Source: an uncultured Anaeromusa sp. (GTDB lineage: Bacteria > Bacillota > Negativicutes > Anaeromusales > Anaeromusaceae). From it: a stretch of DNA of 64,000 nucleotides. Where the stretch lies: positions 1,863,501 to 1,927,500 of the forward strand of contig NZ_OY764902.1 in the NCBI RefSeq assembly GCF_963668665.1, given 5' to 3'. This document shows, one piece after another, positions 10,739-19,634 of this stretch. Numbering within the stretch: position 1 is the first letter of the stretch; every line of letters starts with the position of its first letter. Position numbers and translations under genes: made by a program. The notes beneath the pieces were generated by a model that was not told the DNA's origin, did not search any database, and saw only the letters and a list, made by a program, of their open reading frames with translations.

Positions 10739-12112
10739 ATGGTGCGGATTTGCGTGGACCAGGGACTGAAAGTATCAGGTATACGGCAGTTCCCGACGTT
10801 AATGGAAGCGGTGCTGCAGGATTTGACCTTGGCCAACCCTGAGTACCAGGCGGCGCGAAGGCATGGCTATTCCGTCTGGGGCAAGCCGAAGGATATTCAA
10901 CTTTATAAATGGCGCGGCCAGACCTTGACGCTGCCCCGGGGCTATGCGCGGACGCTGCGCTACCATTTGGGCAGGCAGCAGGTCGAAGCCAGCTGGGATA
11001 ATCGTACTTGTTTGAAAGACCCGGTGGCGTTCCAATCCGGCATTTGCCTGCGGCCGTATCAAGAAGGCGCCGTGACGGCCCTCTTGCAGGGACGCCAGGG
11101 GGGCGTAGTGGCTCCTTGCGGCTCCGGCAAGACGATTATTATGCTGGAGGCTATGGCGCGTATCGGCCAACCGGCCTTGTGGGTGACCCATACGAAGGAG
11201 CTGTTGAACCAAACGCGGCAGCGAGCGATGGAGTGTTTGGGGCTGACGGATGAACAAATCGGCGAAATTGCCGAGGGCAAGGTTGCCTTAGGGTCTCATC
11301 TGACCTTAGCGTTGGTGCAGACCTTGGCGAAAGCGGATTTGCAGCCGCTGGAAAAAGCCTTTGGGGCGGTCTTCGTTGACGAGGCGCATCATTTGGCGGC
11401 TGGCAGCTTCTATCGTACGGTGGGGCGCTTTGCGGCCTTGTATCGTCTGTGGGCCAGCGCAACGCCGCAGCGAGAGGACGGATTAACCCCCATGATTGTG
11501 GCGGCAGGGGGGCCTGTGCTGCATGTAATTGGCCGTTGCCAAACCGGCACGCTTTCGCCGCAATTGGTGGTAGTGGAAACCGAGTTTGAGCTGGCTGACG
11601 ATTTTATGGAGGAGGACCGCCTGCAGTACGCCAAAGCGCTTTCGTATCTGACTGCCAATAATGAACGAAATCGTTTGATTGTCGATACCCTGCGCCGTGA
11701 AGCGCCGGGGCATTTCAGTCTGGTTCTTTCCGAACGCAAAGAGCATTTGCGCCAACTGGCGTTATGGCTGCAGGAGGCCTTGCCGGATTTGACGGTGGAG
11801 GTATTGACGGCGGATTTAAAAAAAAGCCAGCGCCAGGAAATTATGGAGCGTGCCCAGGCGCGGCAGGTAGATATTCTTTTAGCTACGCAGCTGGCCCGGG
11901 AAGGTCTGGATTTGACTCATTTGGACCGCTTGTTTTTGGCGACGCCCAAGCGGGCGGCGGCTGCGGTGGAACAGGAAGTGGGGCGCATTATGCGCCCCTC
12001 GGCTGGGAAAAAAGACGCCATTGTTTTTGACTTTTGGGACAGTCGCAGCCGCCTGTTTCGCAGCCAGTTTTGGAAACGTCGCCAAGTGTACCGCAATATC
12101 GGCGTGCGCTAG
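10739..12112 (+). CDS. SF2 DEAD/DEAH-box helicase, XPB/RapA-restriction type
   Basis: Superfamily 2 helicase of 457 residues. Walker A APCGSGKT follows a Q-like motif (LRPYQEGAV); Walker B is VDEAHH; motif III is ASATPQ; motif VI is QEVGRIMRPS. The layout fits the XPB-like or type III-restriction-like group, with a 110-residue N-terminal region of unknown fold. Probably DNA-dependent ATPase in repair or an unknown process; no nuclease or methylase neighbour supports a restriction role. ATG 10739 follows AAAAGGAGGGGCGGC. TATAAT at about 10693 may be its -10. Confidence 0.85.
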   Translation: MVRICVDQGLKVSGIRQFPTLMEAVLQDLTLANPEYQAARRHGYSVWGKPKDIQLYKWRGQTLTLPRGYARTLRYHLGRQQVEASWDNRTCLKDPVAFQSGICLRPYQEGAVTALLQGRQGGVVAPCGSGKTIIMLEAMARIGQPALWVTHTKELLNQTRQRAMECLGLTDEQIGEIAEGKVALGSHLTLALVQTLAKADLQPLEKAFGAVFVDEAHHLAAGSFYRTVGRFAALYRLWASATPQREDGLTPMIVAAGGPVLHVIGRCQTGTLSPQLVVVETEFELADDFMEEDRLQYAKALSYLTANNERNRLIVDTLRREAPGHFSLVLSERKEHLRQLALWLQEALPDLTVEVLTADLKKSQRQEIMERAQARQVDILLATQLAREGLDLTHLDRLFLATPKRAAAAVEQEVGRIMRPSAGKKDAIVFDFWDSRSRLFRSQFWKRRQVYRNIGVR

Positions 12113-12124
12113 GGGACGGTTTTT

Positions 12125-12152
12125 AACAGGAGTAGAGGGAGTAAAGGGAGGG
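12125..12152. repeat. Dispersed repeat, purine-strand arm
   Basis: AACAGGAGTAGAGGGAGTAA followed by AGGGAGGG is the reverse complement of the CTTTACTCCCTCTACTC block seen elsewhere. It pairs in inverted orientation with 12258-12289, with a terminator between. Confidence 0.65.
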
Positions 12153-12200
12153 CGACGTCAGAAGTCGCTGAAGGTAAGGGGTTCAAAAAATACTGTTATT

Positions 12201-12239
12201 ACAAAAACAAGGAAGGCCATATGCCTTCCTTGTTTTTGT
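12201..12239. terminator. Bidirectional rho-independent terminator
   Basis: Perfect 17-base arms (ACAAAAACAAGGAAGGC and its complement) around CATAT, ending in a T-run on both strands. It separates the convergent helicase (+) and flavin reductase (-) genes. Confidence 0.9.
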
Positions 12240-12257
12240 ATATACCTCGTTCGGATC

Positions 12258-12289
12258 CTCCGAATACTCCCTTTACTCCTGTTTGTAAT
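12258..12289. repeat. Dispersed repeat, pyrimidine-strand arm
   Basis: ATACTCCCTTTACTCCTGTT, inverted relative to 12125-12152; the two arms frame the terminator, as at 42.8-43.0 kb. Confidence 0.6.
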
Positions 12290-12306
12290 TCGGTCCTTTG
12301 TGCTTA

Positions 12307-12819
12307 CTACGCTTCCGTCTGGTAGCAGGCGACGATTTCGCCGTAGTACAAGGTGTGGTAGTCGCCGCTAGCGTAGCAGGAATGCTGCAGCATAGCAGCC
12401 AGAGCGTCTTGGTCCATATCTTGGCGGTAGACAACCTTGCATTCATAGTGGATGCAGTTGCCCGCAATAACCGGCGTGGAAATTTTCTGCCCTGGCAGTG
12501 CAGTTAGGCCGGCGGCAGCCAATTTATCCATATCCCGCCCAGATTTGCTGCCGCACAAAGCCAAGGCTTCTTTTAGCTGGTCATCCAGCGGCAGGGTGAC
12601 GGTAAATTCTTTGGCGGCTTCGATCATGCCATGAGTATGGCGGGAAGGGCGAACCATAACGAGAAACATGGGCTTGCGCCAGAGGAAGGAGACGCTGCCC
12701 CAGCCAATTGTCATCGTGTTGACTTTCCCTTGGCTTTGTGTCGTCAGGAAAGCCCCCTTTTGTAAAATTTCCAATGCTTGTGAAGCGGGAATGTGAAAAT
12801 CCAATGGTTTCATAGTCAT
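12307..12819 (-). CDS. Flavin reductase family protein (FMN-binding split barrel)
   Basis: FMN-binding split-barrel protein of 170 residues of the flavin-reductase-like/flavoredoxin family. The N-terminal half holds the usual pattern GAFLTTQSQGKVNTMTIGWG and a proline-flanked strand (KPMFLVMVRPSRHTHG), and HYECKVVYR follows in the second half. It would reduce flavin with NAD(P)H or act as a small electron carrier. ATG at 12819 is preceded by GAAAGGGGTC on the reverse strand. It is convergent with the helicase and divergent from the response regulator at 13024; the 204-bp divergent gap shows no clear operator. Confidence 0.82.
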   Translation of the reverse strand: MTMKPLDFHIPASQALEILQKGAFLTTQSQGKVNTMTIGWGSVSFLWRKPMFLVMVRPSRHTHGMIEAAKEFTVTLPLDDQLKEALALCGSKSGRDMDKLAAAGLTALPGQKISTPVIAGNCIHYECKVVYRQDMDQDALAAMLQHSCYASGDYHTLYYGEIVACYQTEA

Positions 12820-13023
12820 TAGACCCCTTTCGATAAATGCTTCTTGGCAATACCAATGCTTAAAGTATTCGCTGTTTTTTGTTGCCTTCCTCTTGTTTGG
12901 CAGCAGGGTTTTTCAAAGTGTGAAGCGAAATGAGAAAATATTTAGGAGTAATAGTAAAGCTAGCGGTTAATACAGGATGCGCATTGATTCGTAAAAAACG
13001 CAGTTGAGCTGGAGGGATGGGGC

Positions 13024-13479
13024 ATGGGACAGGATCCATTCATTTTATTGGTCGAGGATAATCCGGACGATGAACTGCTGACGCAACGGGCTTTTCGAAA
13101 GAATAATATTTTAAATCGCATCGAGGTAGTACGTGATGGTGCGGAAGCTTTGGATTTTTTATTAGCAAAAGGCAGTTATGCCAAGAGGGATCCGTTTCAT
13201 GTGCCGCAGCTTATTTTGTTGGATTTAAAATTGCCCAAGGTGGATGGCTTGGAAGTGTTGCGCTGTATTCGGGAAACAGAGGCCACAAGGTTGCTGCCTG
13301 TGGTTGTACTGACTTCCTCCAAGGAGGAGCAGGACTTGGCCAGCTGCTATGCTTTGGGAGCTAACAGCTACATACGCAAGCCAGTCGATTTTAATCAGTT
13401 CATTTTAGCGGTGCAACAGTTAGGCTTATATTGGCTGGTTCTCAATGAACAGCCGCCGCTGAGGAGGGACGGGGTATGA
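13024..13479 (+). CDS. Single-domain response regulator, Rcp1-like
   Basis: Stand-alone receiver domain of 151 residues. LLVEDNPDDELL carries the acidic pocket, LILLDLKLPKVDG the phospho-accepting Asp, LTSSKEEQD the Thr/Ser and YIRKPVDFNQF the conserved Lys. The extended insert and C-terminal helix are typical of Rcp1-like regulators that pair with phytochrome-like or other sensor kinases. No kinase lies next to it. ATG 13024 follows GGAGGGATGGGGC. Its stop overlaps the next gene (ATGA at 13476-13479), so it is likely to act with the multidomain regulator that follows. Confidence 0.9.
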   Translation: MGQDPFILLVEDNPDDELLTQRAFRKNNILNRIEVVRDGAEALDFLLAKGSYAKRDPFHVPQLILLDLKLPKVDGLEVLRCIRETEATRLLPVVVLTSSKEEQDLASCYALGANSYIRKPVDFNQFILAVQQLGLYWLVLNEQPPLRRDGV

Positions 13480-15344
13480 ATGAGAAGAAGCTGGCCGTTC
13501 TCATCGTGGAAGATAATGAAGATGATGCGCTGCTTTTAATCCGGGAGCTGCGCCGAGGCGGCTATGAGCCGGATGCTTTGCGGGTGGAAACTCGGGAGGA
13601 AATGCAGGCTGCCTTGCAGGAGCGAACCTGGGAGGTGATTTTATCGGACTATGCGCTGCCTGGATTCAGCGGCGTAGAGGCGTTGGAAATCCTCCAAGCT
13701 TCCGGCCAGGATATTCCCTTTTTGATTCAGTCTGGCGCCATTGGCGAAGAAGCGGCGGTGGAATTGATGCGCGCCGGGGCGCATGATTTCATTCCTAAGG
13801 GTAAGATGCTGCGGCTGTTGCCGGCGTTGGAGCGTGAGTTGGGCGACGTGACTGCACGGCGGCAACGGCGGGAAGCGGAGCAAGAACTAAAAGAAAAGGA
13901 ACGCTTGATTACGTCGACTTTGGATGCGATGCGCTTGTATATTGCCGTGCTGGATGAAAATGGGCGGGTCGTATATGGAAACAAGGCTTGGTATCGCCGG
14001 TCGCGCATGGTTTACAATCTGAAAGCCAAGGAAGTTCTTGGTATTGATTTTGTGGAATTTGTACAGCGGCGTGCGGGCGAACGACAGCGCAAATGGTCGG
14101 TTGCTTTAAGCCATGGCATTCGCAATATTCTCGAAGGCGATGAAGAGACATTTTCGATGGAGCTTCCTTTCGATAACGGCGATGAAACGATGCAATGGTT
14201 TCGGGTGGAGGCCAATCGTTTTGCCGACGAAGGACCTTTGCGGGTTGTTGTGTCATATGAGGATATTACGTCGCGCAAACAGATGGAAGAGCATCTAAAT
14301 TACTTGAGCATGTATGATATGGTGACAGGCTTCCATAATCGCCTTTATTTTGAGACGGTGCTGCAGAATTATGCGCAGAGCCACTATGCGCCAGTGGGCA
14401 TTCTTACTTGCGACATTGACGGTCTGAAGCTGGTCAACGATACGTTGGGCATTGAAGTGGGCGATGTTTTATTAATGCAAACGGCGGAGCTCATTCGCCA
14501 GGTTATGCCGGAAGATGCCTTGGTGCATCGCATTGGCGGCAATGAGTTTGCTGTGGTCTTTGCTAATACGACGCGCGAAGAAGTTAGCCATTATGCGCGG
14601 CAATTGCAGCAACGCCTCAGTTGGTATAATGAGCATGAAGCCGAAGAGAAAAGCCGCGGCGTTTCTTTAAGCGTGTCTGTTGGCTATGCTTTGGACGGCC
14701 GCGGCGGTGAAGACGGCGTACTGCAATGCTATAAAGAAGCGGAAAACCATATGTATCGCGAAAAACTGCATAGCGGACGCAGCGCCAAAAGCGCTATCGT
14801 CCAGACGGTGATGAAGCTGCTGGAAGCCAGGGACTATATTACCGAAGGCCATGCGGACCGCATGCAGGAATGGGCGGAAGCCATGGGACGATCCCTGGGT
14901 TTGGCGGAGAGCCGTTTAATGGATCTGCGGCTATTGGCCAAGTTCCATGATATCGGCAAGGTGGGGATTCCGGACCGCATTTTATTTAAACCGGGACGCC
15001 TGGATGCTGAAGAATTCTTTTTAATGAAGGAACACCCGGCGATTGGTCATCGCATTGCCCAGGTGGCGCCGGATCTGCATCCGATTGCGGAGAGCATTTT
15101 ACGGCATCACGAATGGTGGGACGGCAGCGGTTACCCTATCGGCTTAAAAGGGGACGAAATTCCGCTGGAATGCCGGATTTTGGCGATAGTGGACGCCTAC
15201 GACGCCATGCGCAGTGATCGTCCTTACCGTAAGGCCTTGAGCGAAGAAGCGGCGCTGCAAGAGCTGAGGGACTATAGCGGTCGCCAGTTCGATCCCATGC
15301 TGGTGGAGCTTTTCCTGCGTTTAAAGCAGAAGCGGAAATTATAA
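13476..15344 (+). CDS. Response regulator with PAS, GGDEF and HD-GYP domains
   Basis: c-di-GMP signalling protein of 622 residues. Order: receiver domain (about 5-125, LIVEDNEDD, phospho-Asp in LSDYALPG), PAS domain (about 145-270), GGDEF domain (about 280-435), HD-GYP domain (about 440-620). The cyclase signature reads IGGNEF, with Asn in place of the catalytic Asp, so this domain is probably inactive and may bind GTP as a regulator. The HD-GYP side is complete (KFHDIGKVGIPD, LRHHEWWDGSGYP), so the expected output is c-di-GMP hydrolysis. Overlaps the upstream regulator by 4 bp. Confidence 0.9.
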   Translation: MNEKKLAVLIVEDNEDDALLLIRELRRGGYEPDALRVETREEMQAALQERTWEVILSDYALPGFSGVEALEILQASGQDIPFLIQSGAIGEEAAVELMRAGAHDFIPKGKMLRLLPALERELGDVTARRQRREAEQELKEKERLITSTLDAMRLYIAVLDENGRVVYGNKAWYRRSRMVYNLKAKEVLGIDFVEFVQRRAGERQRKWSVALSHGIRNILEGDEETFSMELPFDNGDETMQWFRVEANRFADEGPLRVVVSYEDITSRKQMEEHLNYLSMYDMVTGFHNRLYFETVLQNYAQSHYAPVGILTCDIDGLKLVNDTLGIEVGDVLLMQTAELIRQVMPEDALVHRIGGNEFAVVFANTTREEVSHYARQLQQRLSWYNEHEAEEKSRGVSLSVSVGYALDGRGGEDGVLQCYKEAENHMYREKLHSGRSAKSAIVQTVMKLLEARDYITEGHADRMQEWAEAMGRSLGLAESRLMDLRLLAKFHDIGKVGIPDRILFKPGRLDAEEFFLMKEHPAIGHRIAQVAPDLHPIAESILRHHEWWDGSGYPIGLKGDEIPLECRILAIVDAYDAMRSDRPYRKALSEEAALQELRDYSGRQFDPMLVELFLRLKQKRKL

Positions 15345-15389
15345 AAGGAACTGCGTTTAACTTTAATCAGTTAGACGCAGTTCCTTTTT
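15344..15389 (+). terminator. Rho-independent terminator
   Basis: AAAGGAACTGCGTTTAACT pairs with AGTTAGACGCAGTTCCTTT with one mismatch, then a T-run. Ends the two-gene response regulator operon. Confidence 0.85.
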
Positions 15390-15457
15390 GGTAAATGTAG
15401 CTAACAAGAGTTTTGGAGCTAAGAAAGCAGGAGCCTATTTTAATAGGTAACCCTCTT

Positions 15458-15495
15458 CCGTGCCCTCCCGTGACTCTCGCGACTCTTGTTCAATT
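15458..15495. repeat. Dispersed intergenic repeat, short copy
   Basis: CGTGCCCTCCCGTGACTCTC followed by GCGACTCTTGTTCAAT, matching the 3' half of the copies at 9.7 and 43.0 kb. Confidence 0.6.
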
Positions 15496-15507
15496 TCTTC
15501 GCTTCTT

Positions 15508-16596
15508 TTAGCCGTTTTTACGCTGGAATTCTTTCATGAAATCAGCCAGCGCTTGGCAGCCCGCTTGAGGCATGGCGTTGTAGATGGAAGCGCGCAGGCC
15601 GCCGACGGAGCGATGGCCTTTGAGGCCGCCCAGGCCAGCAGCCGTAGCTTCGGCGACAAACTGCTTTTCGAGATCTTCTGAAGGCAGGCGGAAGGTGACG
15701 TTCATTAAAGAACGGCTGTCTTTGTCCGCATGACCGCTGAAGAAGCCCGGCGCAGCGTCGATGACGTCGTATACCAGCTTGGCTTTGGCCTGATTGCGTT
15801 CGGCCATAGCGGTGAGGCCGCCGTTTTTCTTCAGCCATTTCAAGACCAGGTGCACCATGTAAACCGAGAAAGCAGGCGGTGTGTTATAGAGAGAGTCTTT
15901 CTTGGCATGGATGTCATAGCGCAGCATGGTCGGAATGTTTTTAGGGCAGCGCTCAATCATATCTTGGCGCAGGATGACCAGAGTAACCCCTGCAGGGCCG
16001 AGGTTTTTCTGGGCGCCCGCATAGATCATGGCAAACTTAGTGGCGTCAAAGGGACGGCTGAGCATGTCCGAAGACATGTCGGCGATTAAGGGAACATCGC
16101 CGAAGGTTGGGAATTGCTGCCATTCGGTACCGTAGATGGTATTGTTGGAAGTAATGTGTACATAGGCTGGCTTTTCGCTAAGCTTGATTTCTTCCATTTT
16201 AGGAATGCGTTTATAATTGCCGTCAGCCGTGGTGGCGGCGACATGGGTATTACCTAGAAGCTGCGCTTCTTTTAATGCTTTTTCCGACCAAGAACCGGTG
16301 AGAATGTAGTCGGCGGTAGCGCCCTGGGGCAGGAAGTTCATGGGAATAGCGGCAAACTGTGTGCTGGCGCCGCCTTGCAGGAAGAGGACGCGATAGTCGT
16401 CGCCGAGGCCGAGCAGTTCTTTGGTGTCGGCTTCGGCCTGGGTGTTTACTTCTTCATAGGCTTTGGAACGATGGCTGATTTCCGTGATGGACATGCCGGT
16501 TCCCTTGTAGTTGAGGAAATCGGCTTGGGCTTCTTGGAGCACCTCCAAAGGCAGTACGGCCGGGCCGGCGTTAAAGTTAAAAATACGATCGCTCAT
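15508..16596 (-). CDS. serC: Phosphoserine aminotransferase
   Basis: Class V PLP-dependent aminotransferase of 362 residues, the normal SerC length. It converts 3-phosphohydroxypyruvate plus glutamate to phosphoserine. N-terminal FNFNAGPAVLP is diagnostic; the PLP lysine is in GAQKNLGPAG, and GGASTQFAAIPMNF and SNNTIYGTEW match the substrate and cofactor regions. Start ATG 16596 has AAGGAGGG 7 bases upstream. It is the last gene of a reverse-strand operon with serA and a DUF1015 gene, all behind a T-box leader, so charged-tRNA level should set its expression. Confidence 0.95.
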   Translation of the reverse strand: MSDRIFNFNAGPAVLPLEVLQEAQADFLNYKGTGMSITEISHRSKAYEEVNTQAEADTKELLGLGDDYRVLFLQGGASTQFAAIPMNFLPQGATADYILTGSWSEKALKEAQLLGNTHVAATTADGNYKRIPKMEEIKLSEKPAYVHITSNNTIYGTEWQQFPTFGDVPLIADMSSDMLSRPFDATKFAMIYAGAQKNLGPAGVTLVILRQDMIERCPKNIPTMLRYDIHAKKDSLYNTPPAFSVYMVHLVLKWLKKNGGLTAMAERNQAKAKLVYDVIDAAPGFFSGHADKDSRSLMNVTFRLPSEDLEKQFVAEATAAGLGGLKGHRSVGGLRASIYNAMPQAGCQALADFMKEFQRKNG

Positions 16597-16617
16597 AATA
16601 GAACCCTCCTTAAATAT

Positions 16618-17367
16618 TTACAATAAGTGCAGAACTAAAGCGTCAAGAAAGCCAAAAGCTTCCGGCTTTTTTAGGTGAGGCGGCAAGCCTGTCAACAGTA
16701 CCGGAAAAAAGGCGCTTGTCGGCGGGCTGTTGGGTGCCTGTGCGGCTTGTCTTGCGGCGGCGATAAGGTGCGCTCCGGCGGCGATTTGAAGATTCGCGCC
16801 GGTAAGAATGGAGCGCAACGCGGCAATATCGTCGGCGTCGTCGATTACATACAGCGTATGATTATGTCCGTCAGGAGTAAAAAAATCATATGCTGCTGTA
16901 CGGCTGGCGACAATGGCGCCAAGGAGCAGCTCGCTTTGGCGTGTTGCCGTATACGTCAGGACCGGCAGGCTTGTATGAGCCTCGGTCGCCAAAATATGCG
17001 CGGCTTGCTTAGCGGCCAGTTTTTCGTCCGCCTCTGCTAGATCCAAGACGGTAGTAGCAGGCAATAGGCCAATCAGAGCAATATGCGCTTCTTCTTCTGT
17101 GTGATGATGGTATAAGTAGAGACAAGGGGAGGCGTCTTGCTGGAGCAGCCCTTGCTGCAGCAGTGCGTCCAGATTTTTGCGAGCTAGGTGATAACTTTGA
17201 TCATCACCGAAAGCGTCGCTGCGCGTTACCCGCAAAAAACTGAGCGGATGTGTTTGTGCTTCGTGGCGAACGGCGGCAGCGTCCAGGTCCTGCGCCGGCG
17301 GCGCCGCGATAGCGGCTGCCGCCTCCGGCAGAGGACGTACGCCGGTAAATGCTTGCAAATCAATCAT
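16618..17367 (-). CDS. DUF1015-family protein, short form
   Basis: Protein of 249 residues that begins as DUF1015 proteins do (FTGVRPLPE, IAAPPAQD in place of the usual iaaPPYDV) and keeps the SFLRVTRSD and YLYHHHTEE segments. Family members are usually above 400 residues, so the C-terminal part is missing here. The family has no assigned reaction but often sits beside serA, as here: 9 bases after serA and 21 before serC. Coupling to serine synthesis is inferred from position only. The alanine-rich composition is like the rest of the genome, so there is no sign of transfer. Confidence 0.75.
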   Translation of the reverse strand: MIDLQAFTGVRPLPEAAAAIAAPPAQDLDAAAVRHEAQTHPLSFLRVTRSDAFGDDQSYHLARKNLDALLQQGLLQQDASPCLYLYHHHTEEEAHIALIGLLPATTVLDLAEADEKLAAKQAAHILATEAHTSLPVLTYTATRQSELLLGAIVASRTAAYDFFTPDGHNHTLYVIDDADDIAALRSILTGANLQIAAGAHLIAAARQAAQAPNSPPTSAFFPVLLTGLPPHLKKPEAFGFLDALVLHLL

Positions 17368-17376
17368 CGCAGTGTC

Positions 17377-18966
17377 TTAGCGAGCGTCGAAATTAATCAG
17401 CTTGGCGTCATAAATACCGTCAATGCCTTTGAGCTTGAGCAGAACCGCGTTAGGAACGTCGCTGTCAACGCCCAGCACCATGATGCTGGTGCCTTCCACT
17501 TCGGTCAGACCCACTTGCATGCTGGAAATGTTGACGCCCTCTTCGCCCAACATGGTGCCAACCTTGCCGATAATGCCGGGGCGGTTGACGTGGGGGCAGG
17601 TTAAGAGCCAGCCGCCGGGCTGTACATCAACGCGATAGCCGTCGATCATGACGATGCGCGCTTCCGCTTTGCCGAAGAGGGTGCCGGAGACGCTGTGTTC
17701 GCCCTTGTCAGTAATCAGGCGGACCGTAATTTGGTTGGCGAAGTTAGCCGCTTCCTTCGTTTTAATTTCTTTGACTTCAATGTTGCGAGCTTTCGCCAGG
17801 CCAGGAGCGTTGACGTAGTTGATGGCTTCTTGCAGAATCGGATTGAGGCAGCCTTTTAGTACGCCGGTGGTCAGCATGCGGGTGTCCACATCGCCAATAT
17901 CGCCGTTGTACTCGATTTGAATGGCAGTCATGCGGCCTTCAGCCAAATGTACCGCCAGGCAGCCCATGCGTTCGGCCAGGTTGAGATAGGGGCGGAGCTT
18001 TTTAAGGACATGCGCCGGGATAGCGGCCATGTTGACGGCGGTGGTGACAGGCTCGCCTTTCAGCGCGGCGACAATGCCGTGCGCCACATCGACGGCCACG
18101 CCGACTTGGGCTTCTACGGTAGAAGCGCCCAAATGAGGCGTTACAATGACATTAGGCAGGCCGATGAGCGGATTGCCTTCTTGAATCGGCTCGCTTTCAA
18201 AAACGTCAATGGCAGCGCCGGCGACAATGCCTTCTTGTACGGCTGCGGCCAAATCGGCTTCATTAATGACGCCGCCTCGAGCGCAGTTAACAATGCGAAC
18301 GCCTTTTTTCATTTTGGCAAAAACGTCTTTAGTGATCAGGTTTTTGGTTTGATTGGTTTTCGGCAAATGTAAGGTGATGAAATCAGCCTGGGCGAAAATT
18401 TCATCCATTTCGGCTACTTCAATGCCCAAGGCTTGAGCGGCTTCGACATTAATGAAGGGATCGTACGCGAGAACACGCATTTCCAGAGCCAGGGCGCGCT
18501 TGGCTACGCCGGTGCCGATACGGCCAAGGCCGAGAATGCCCAGCGTTTTGCCGCGCAGCTCAACGCCCATGAATTTGCCCCGCTCCCATTTGCCTTCCTG
18601 CATGGTGGCGTGAGCCTGGGGGATGTTGCGGGCCATGGACATCATCATGGCGACGGAATGTTCCGTGGCGGCCATGGTGTTGCCTTCGGGCGCATTAAGG
18701 ACAATGACGCCTTTCTTGGTGGCGTACTCTACGTCAATGTTGTCGACGCCGACGCCGGCGCGGCCGATGACCTTGAGTTTTACCGCTGCATCCAGAACCG
18801 GAGCGGTAACTTTGGTTTCGCTGCGTACAACCAATCCGTCATACTCTGGAATAATGCGAATAAGTTCTTCCACAGGCAGTTTGGTTTTTACATCCACTTC
18901 AAATTGCTCTTTAAGCAGAGCCACCCCTTTTTCCGATACCGGATCGCTAACAAGTACTTTCATCAT
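17377..18966 (-). CDS. serA: D-3-phosphoglycerate dehydrogenase, long form
   Basis: First enzyme of serine synthesis (3-phosphoglycerate to phosphohydroxypyruvate, NAD-dependent), 529 residues. It has the catalytic and NAD domains (LGILGLGRIGTGVAKRA; GRAGVGVDNIDV; HLPKTNQTKNLI), then the intervening ASB domain and a C-terminal ACT domain (GGWLLTCPHVNRPGIIGKVG), the type I architecture seen in Bacillus and Mycobacterium. The ACT domain is likely to give feedback control by serine. Start ATG at 18966 or 18963; GGAGGGG lies just upstream. First gene of the T-box operon. Confidence 0.95.
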   Translation of the reverse strand: MMKVLVSDPVSEKGVALLKEQFEVDVKTKLPVEELIRIIPEYDGLVVRSETKVTAPVLDAAVKLKVIGRAGVGVDNIDVEYATKKGVIVLNAPEGNTMAATEHSVAMMMSMARNIPQAHATMQEGKWERGKFMGVELRGKTLGILGLGRIGTGVAKRALALEMRVLAYDPFINVEAAQALGIEVAEMDEIFAQADFITLHLPKTNQTKNLITKDVFAKMKKGVRIVNCARGGVINEADLAAAVQEGIVAGAAIDVFESEPIQEGNPLIGLPNVIVTPHLGASTVEAQVGVAVDVAHGIVAALKGEPVTTAVNMAAIPAHVLKKLRPYLNLAERMGCLAVHLAEGRMTAIQIEYNGDIGDVDTRMLTTGVLKGCLNPILQEAINYVNAPGLAKARNIEVKEIKTKEAANFANQITVRLITDKGEHSVSGTLFGKAEARIVMIDGYRVDVQPGGWLLTCPHVNRPGIIGKVGTMLGEEGVNISSMQVGLTEVEGTSIMVLGVDSDVPNAVLLKLKGIDGIYDAKLINFDAR

Positions 18967-19006
18967 GATCTAACCCCTCCAAAAATAAAATTTAAAGTTA
19001 CTGAGG

Positions 19007-19262
19007 TAAAAAAAATAATCCCGCCCCCGTGAAGGGGCGGGATTGATTCCCGCGTTGCCACCCAACTTGTGTCGTGTTTTCCTAGGTTAAAACAGCGACC
19101 ACCTCGAACCGCTTTAACGGGCGGAACCCGTACTGACTCTTCGTCAGACACTTCCGGGCGGAACCATACGTTCTATCCTCCGGCTCGCAGCAACCGCCGG
19201 TTTTCTGTGCGATAGGAACAGTAGGCTTCCCGTGCATCGTGTTTTCTGTATGCAAGACCATT
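19007..19262 (-). promoter_or_regulatory. T-box riboswitch leader of the serA operon
   Basis: On the reverse strand the conserved T-box core TGGGTGGCAACGCGG lies at 19050-19064. It is followed directly by a terminator whose arms are AATCCCGCCCC and GGGGCGGGATT (19016-19043) with a T-run. About 190 bases of structured leader precede it, including a GGTTGCTGCGAGCCGG segment like the T-box stem I. Uncharged tRNA binding should favour the antiterminator and read-through into serA. The specifier codon was not resolved with certainty; serine is expected from the genes. Confidence 0.9.
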
Positions 19263-19268
19263 GGACTT

Positions 19269-19298
19269 ATTATAAGATGCTCTCGTGAAGAAAGTCAA
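19269..19298 (-). promoter_or_regulatory. Strong promoter of the serA operon
   Basis: Reverse strand TTGACT (19293-19298), 18-base spacer, TATAAT (19269-19274), just ahead of the T-box leader. The remaining gap to 19634 shows no gene; a small stem (TGCTTATACGATAAGCA) lies just before the next ribosome site. Confidence 0.85.
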
Positions 19299-19634
19299 GT
19301 GTATTTTTGAAAAAAACATCAAAAAATTGATACAACAAATTGCTATGCAGGCCGAAATTGAGGGGGTACTTTGTAAACTTTGCGCCGGATAGCTATAGAT
19401 AAAAGGGATGCAGGAAATAGAGATTGGTCGGATTTGGCGGTTTCGTGCTGACTTATAAAAGGTTTATTTGATCTTGGCGCTGCTGAAGCTTGTTAAAATG
19501 TCAGCGTAAGAATACCTTCGTCTGGCTCCACGGAGAAGGATTCTCGCTGCAGAGCCGCGAAATAAACATACAAAGAATAATTATGAAAGAAGAAAAGGTG
19601 CTTATACGATAAGCATCCCAAGGAGGGAAAATAG

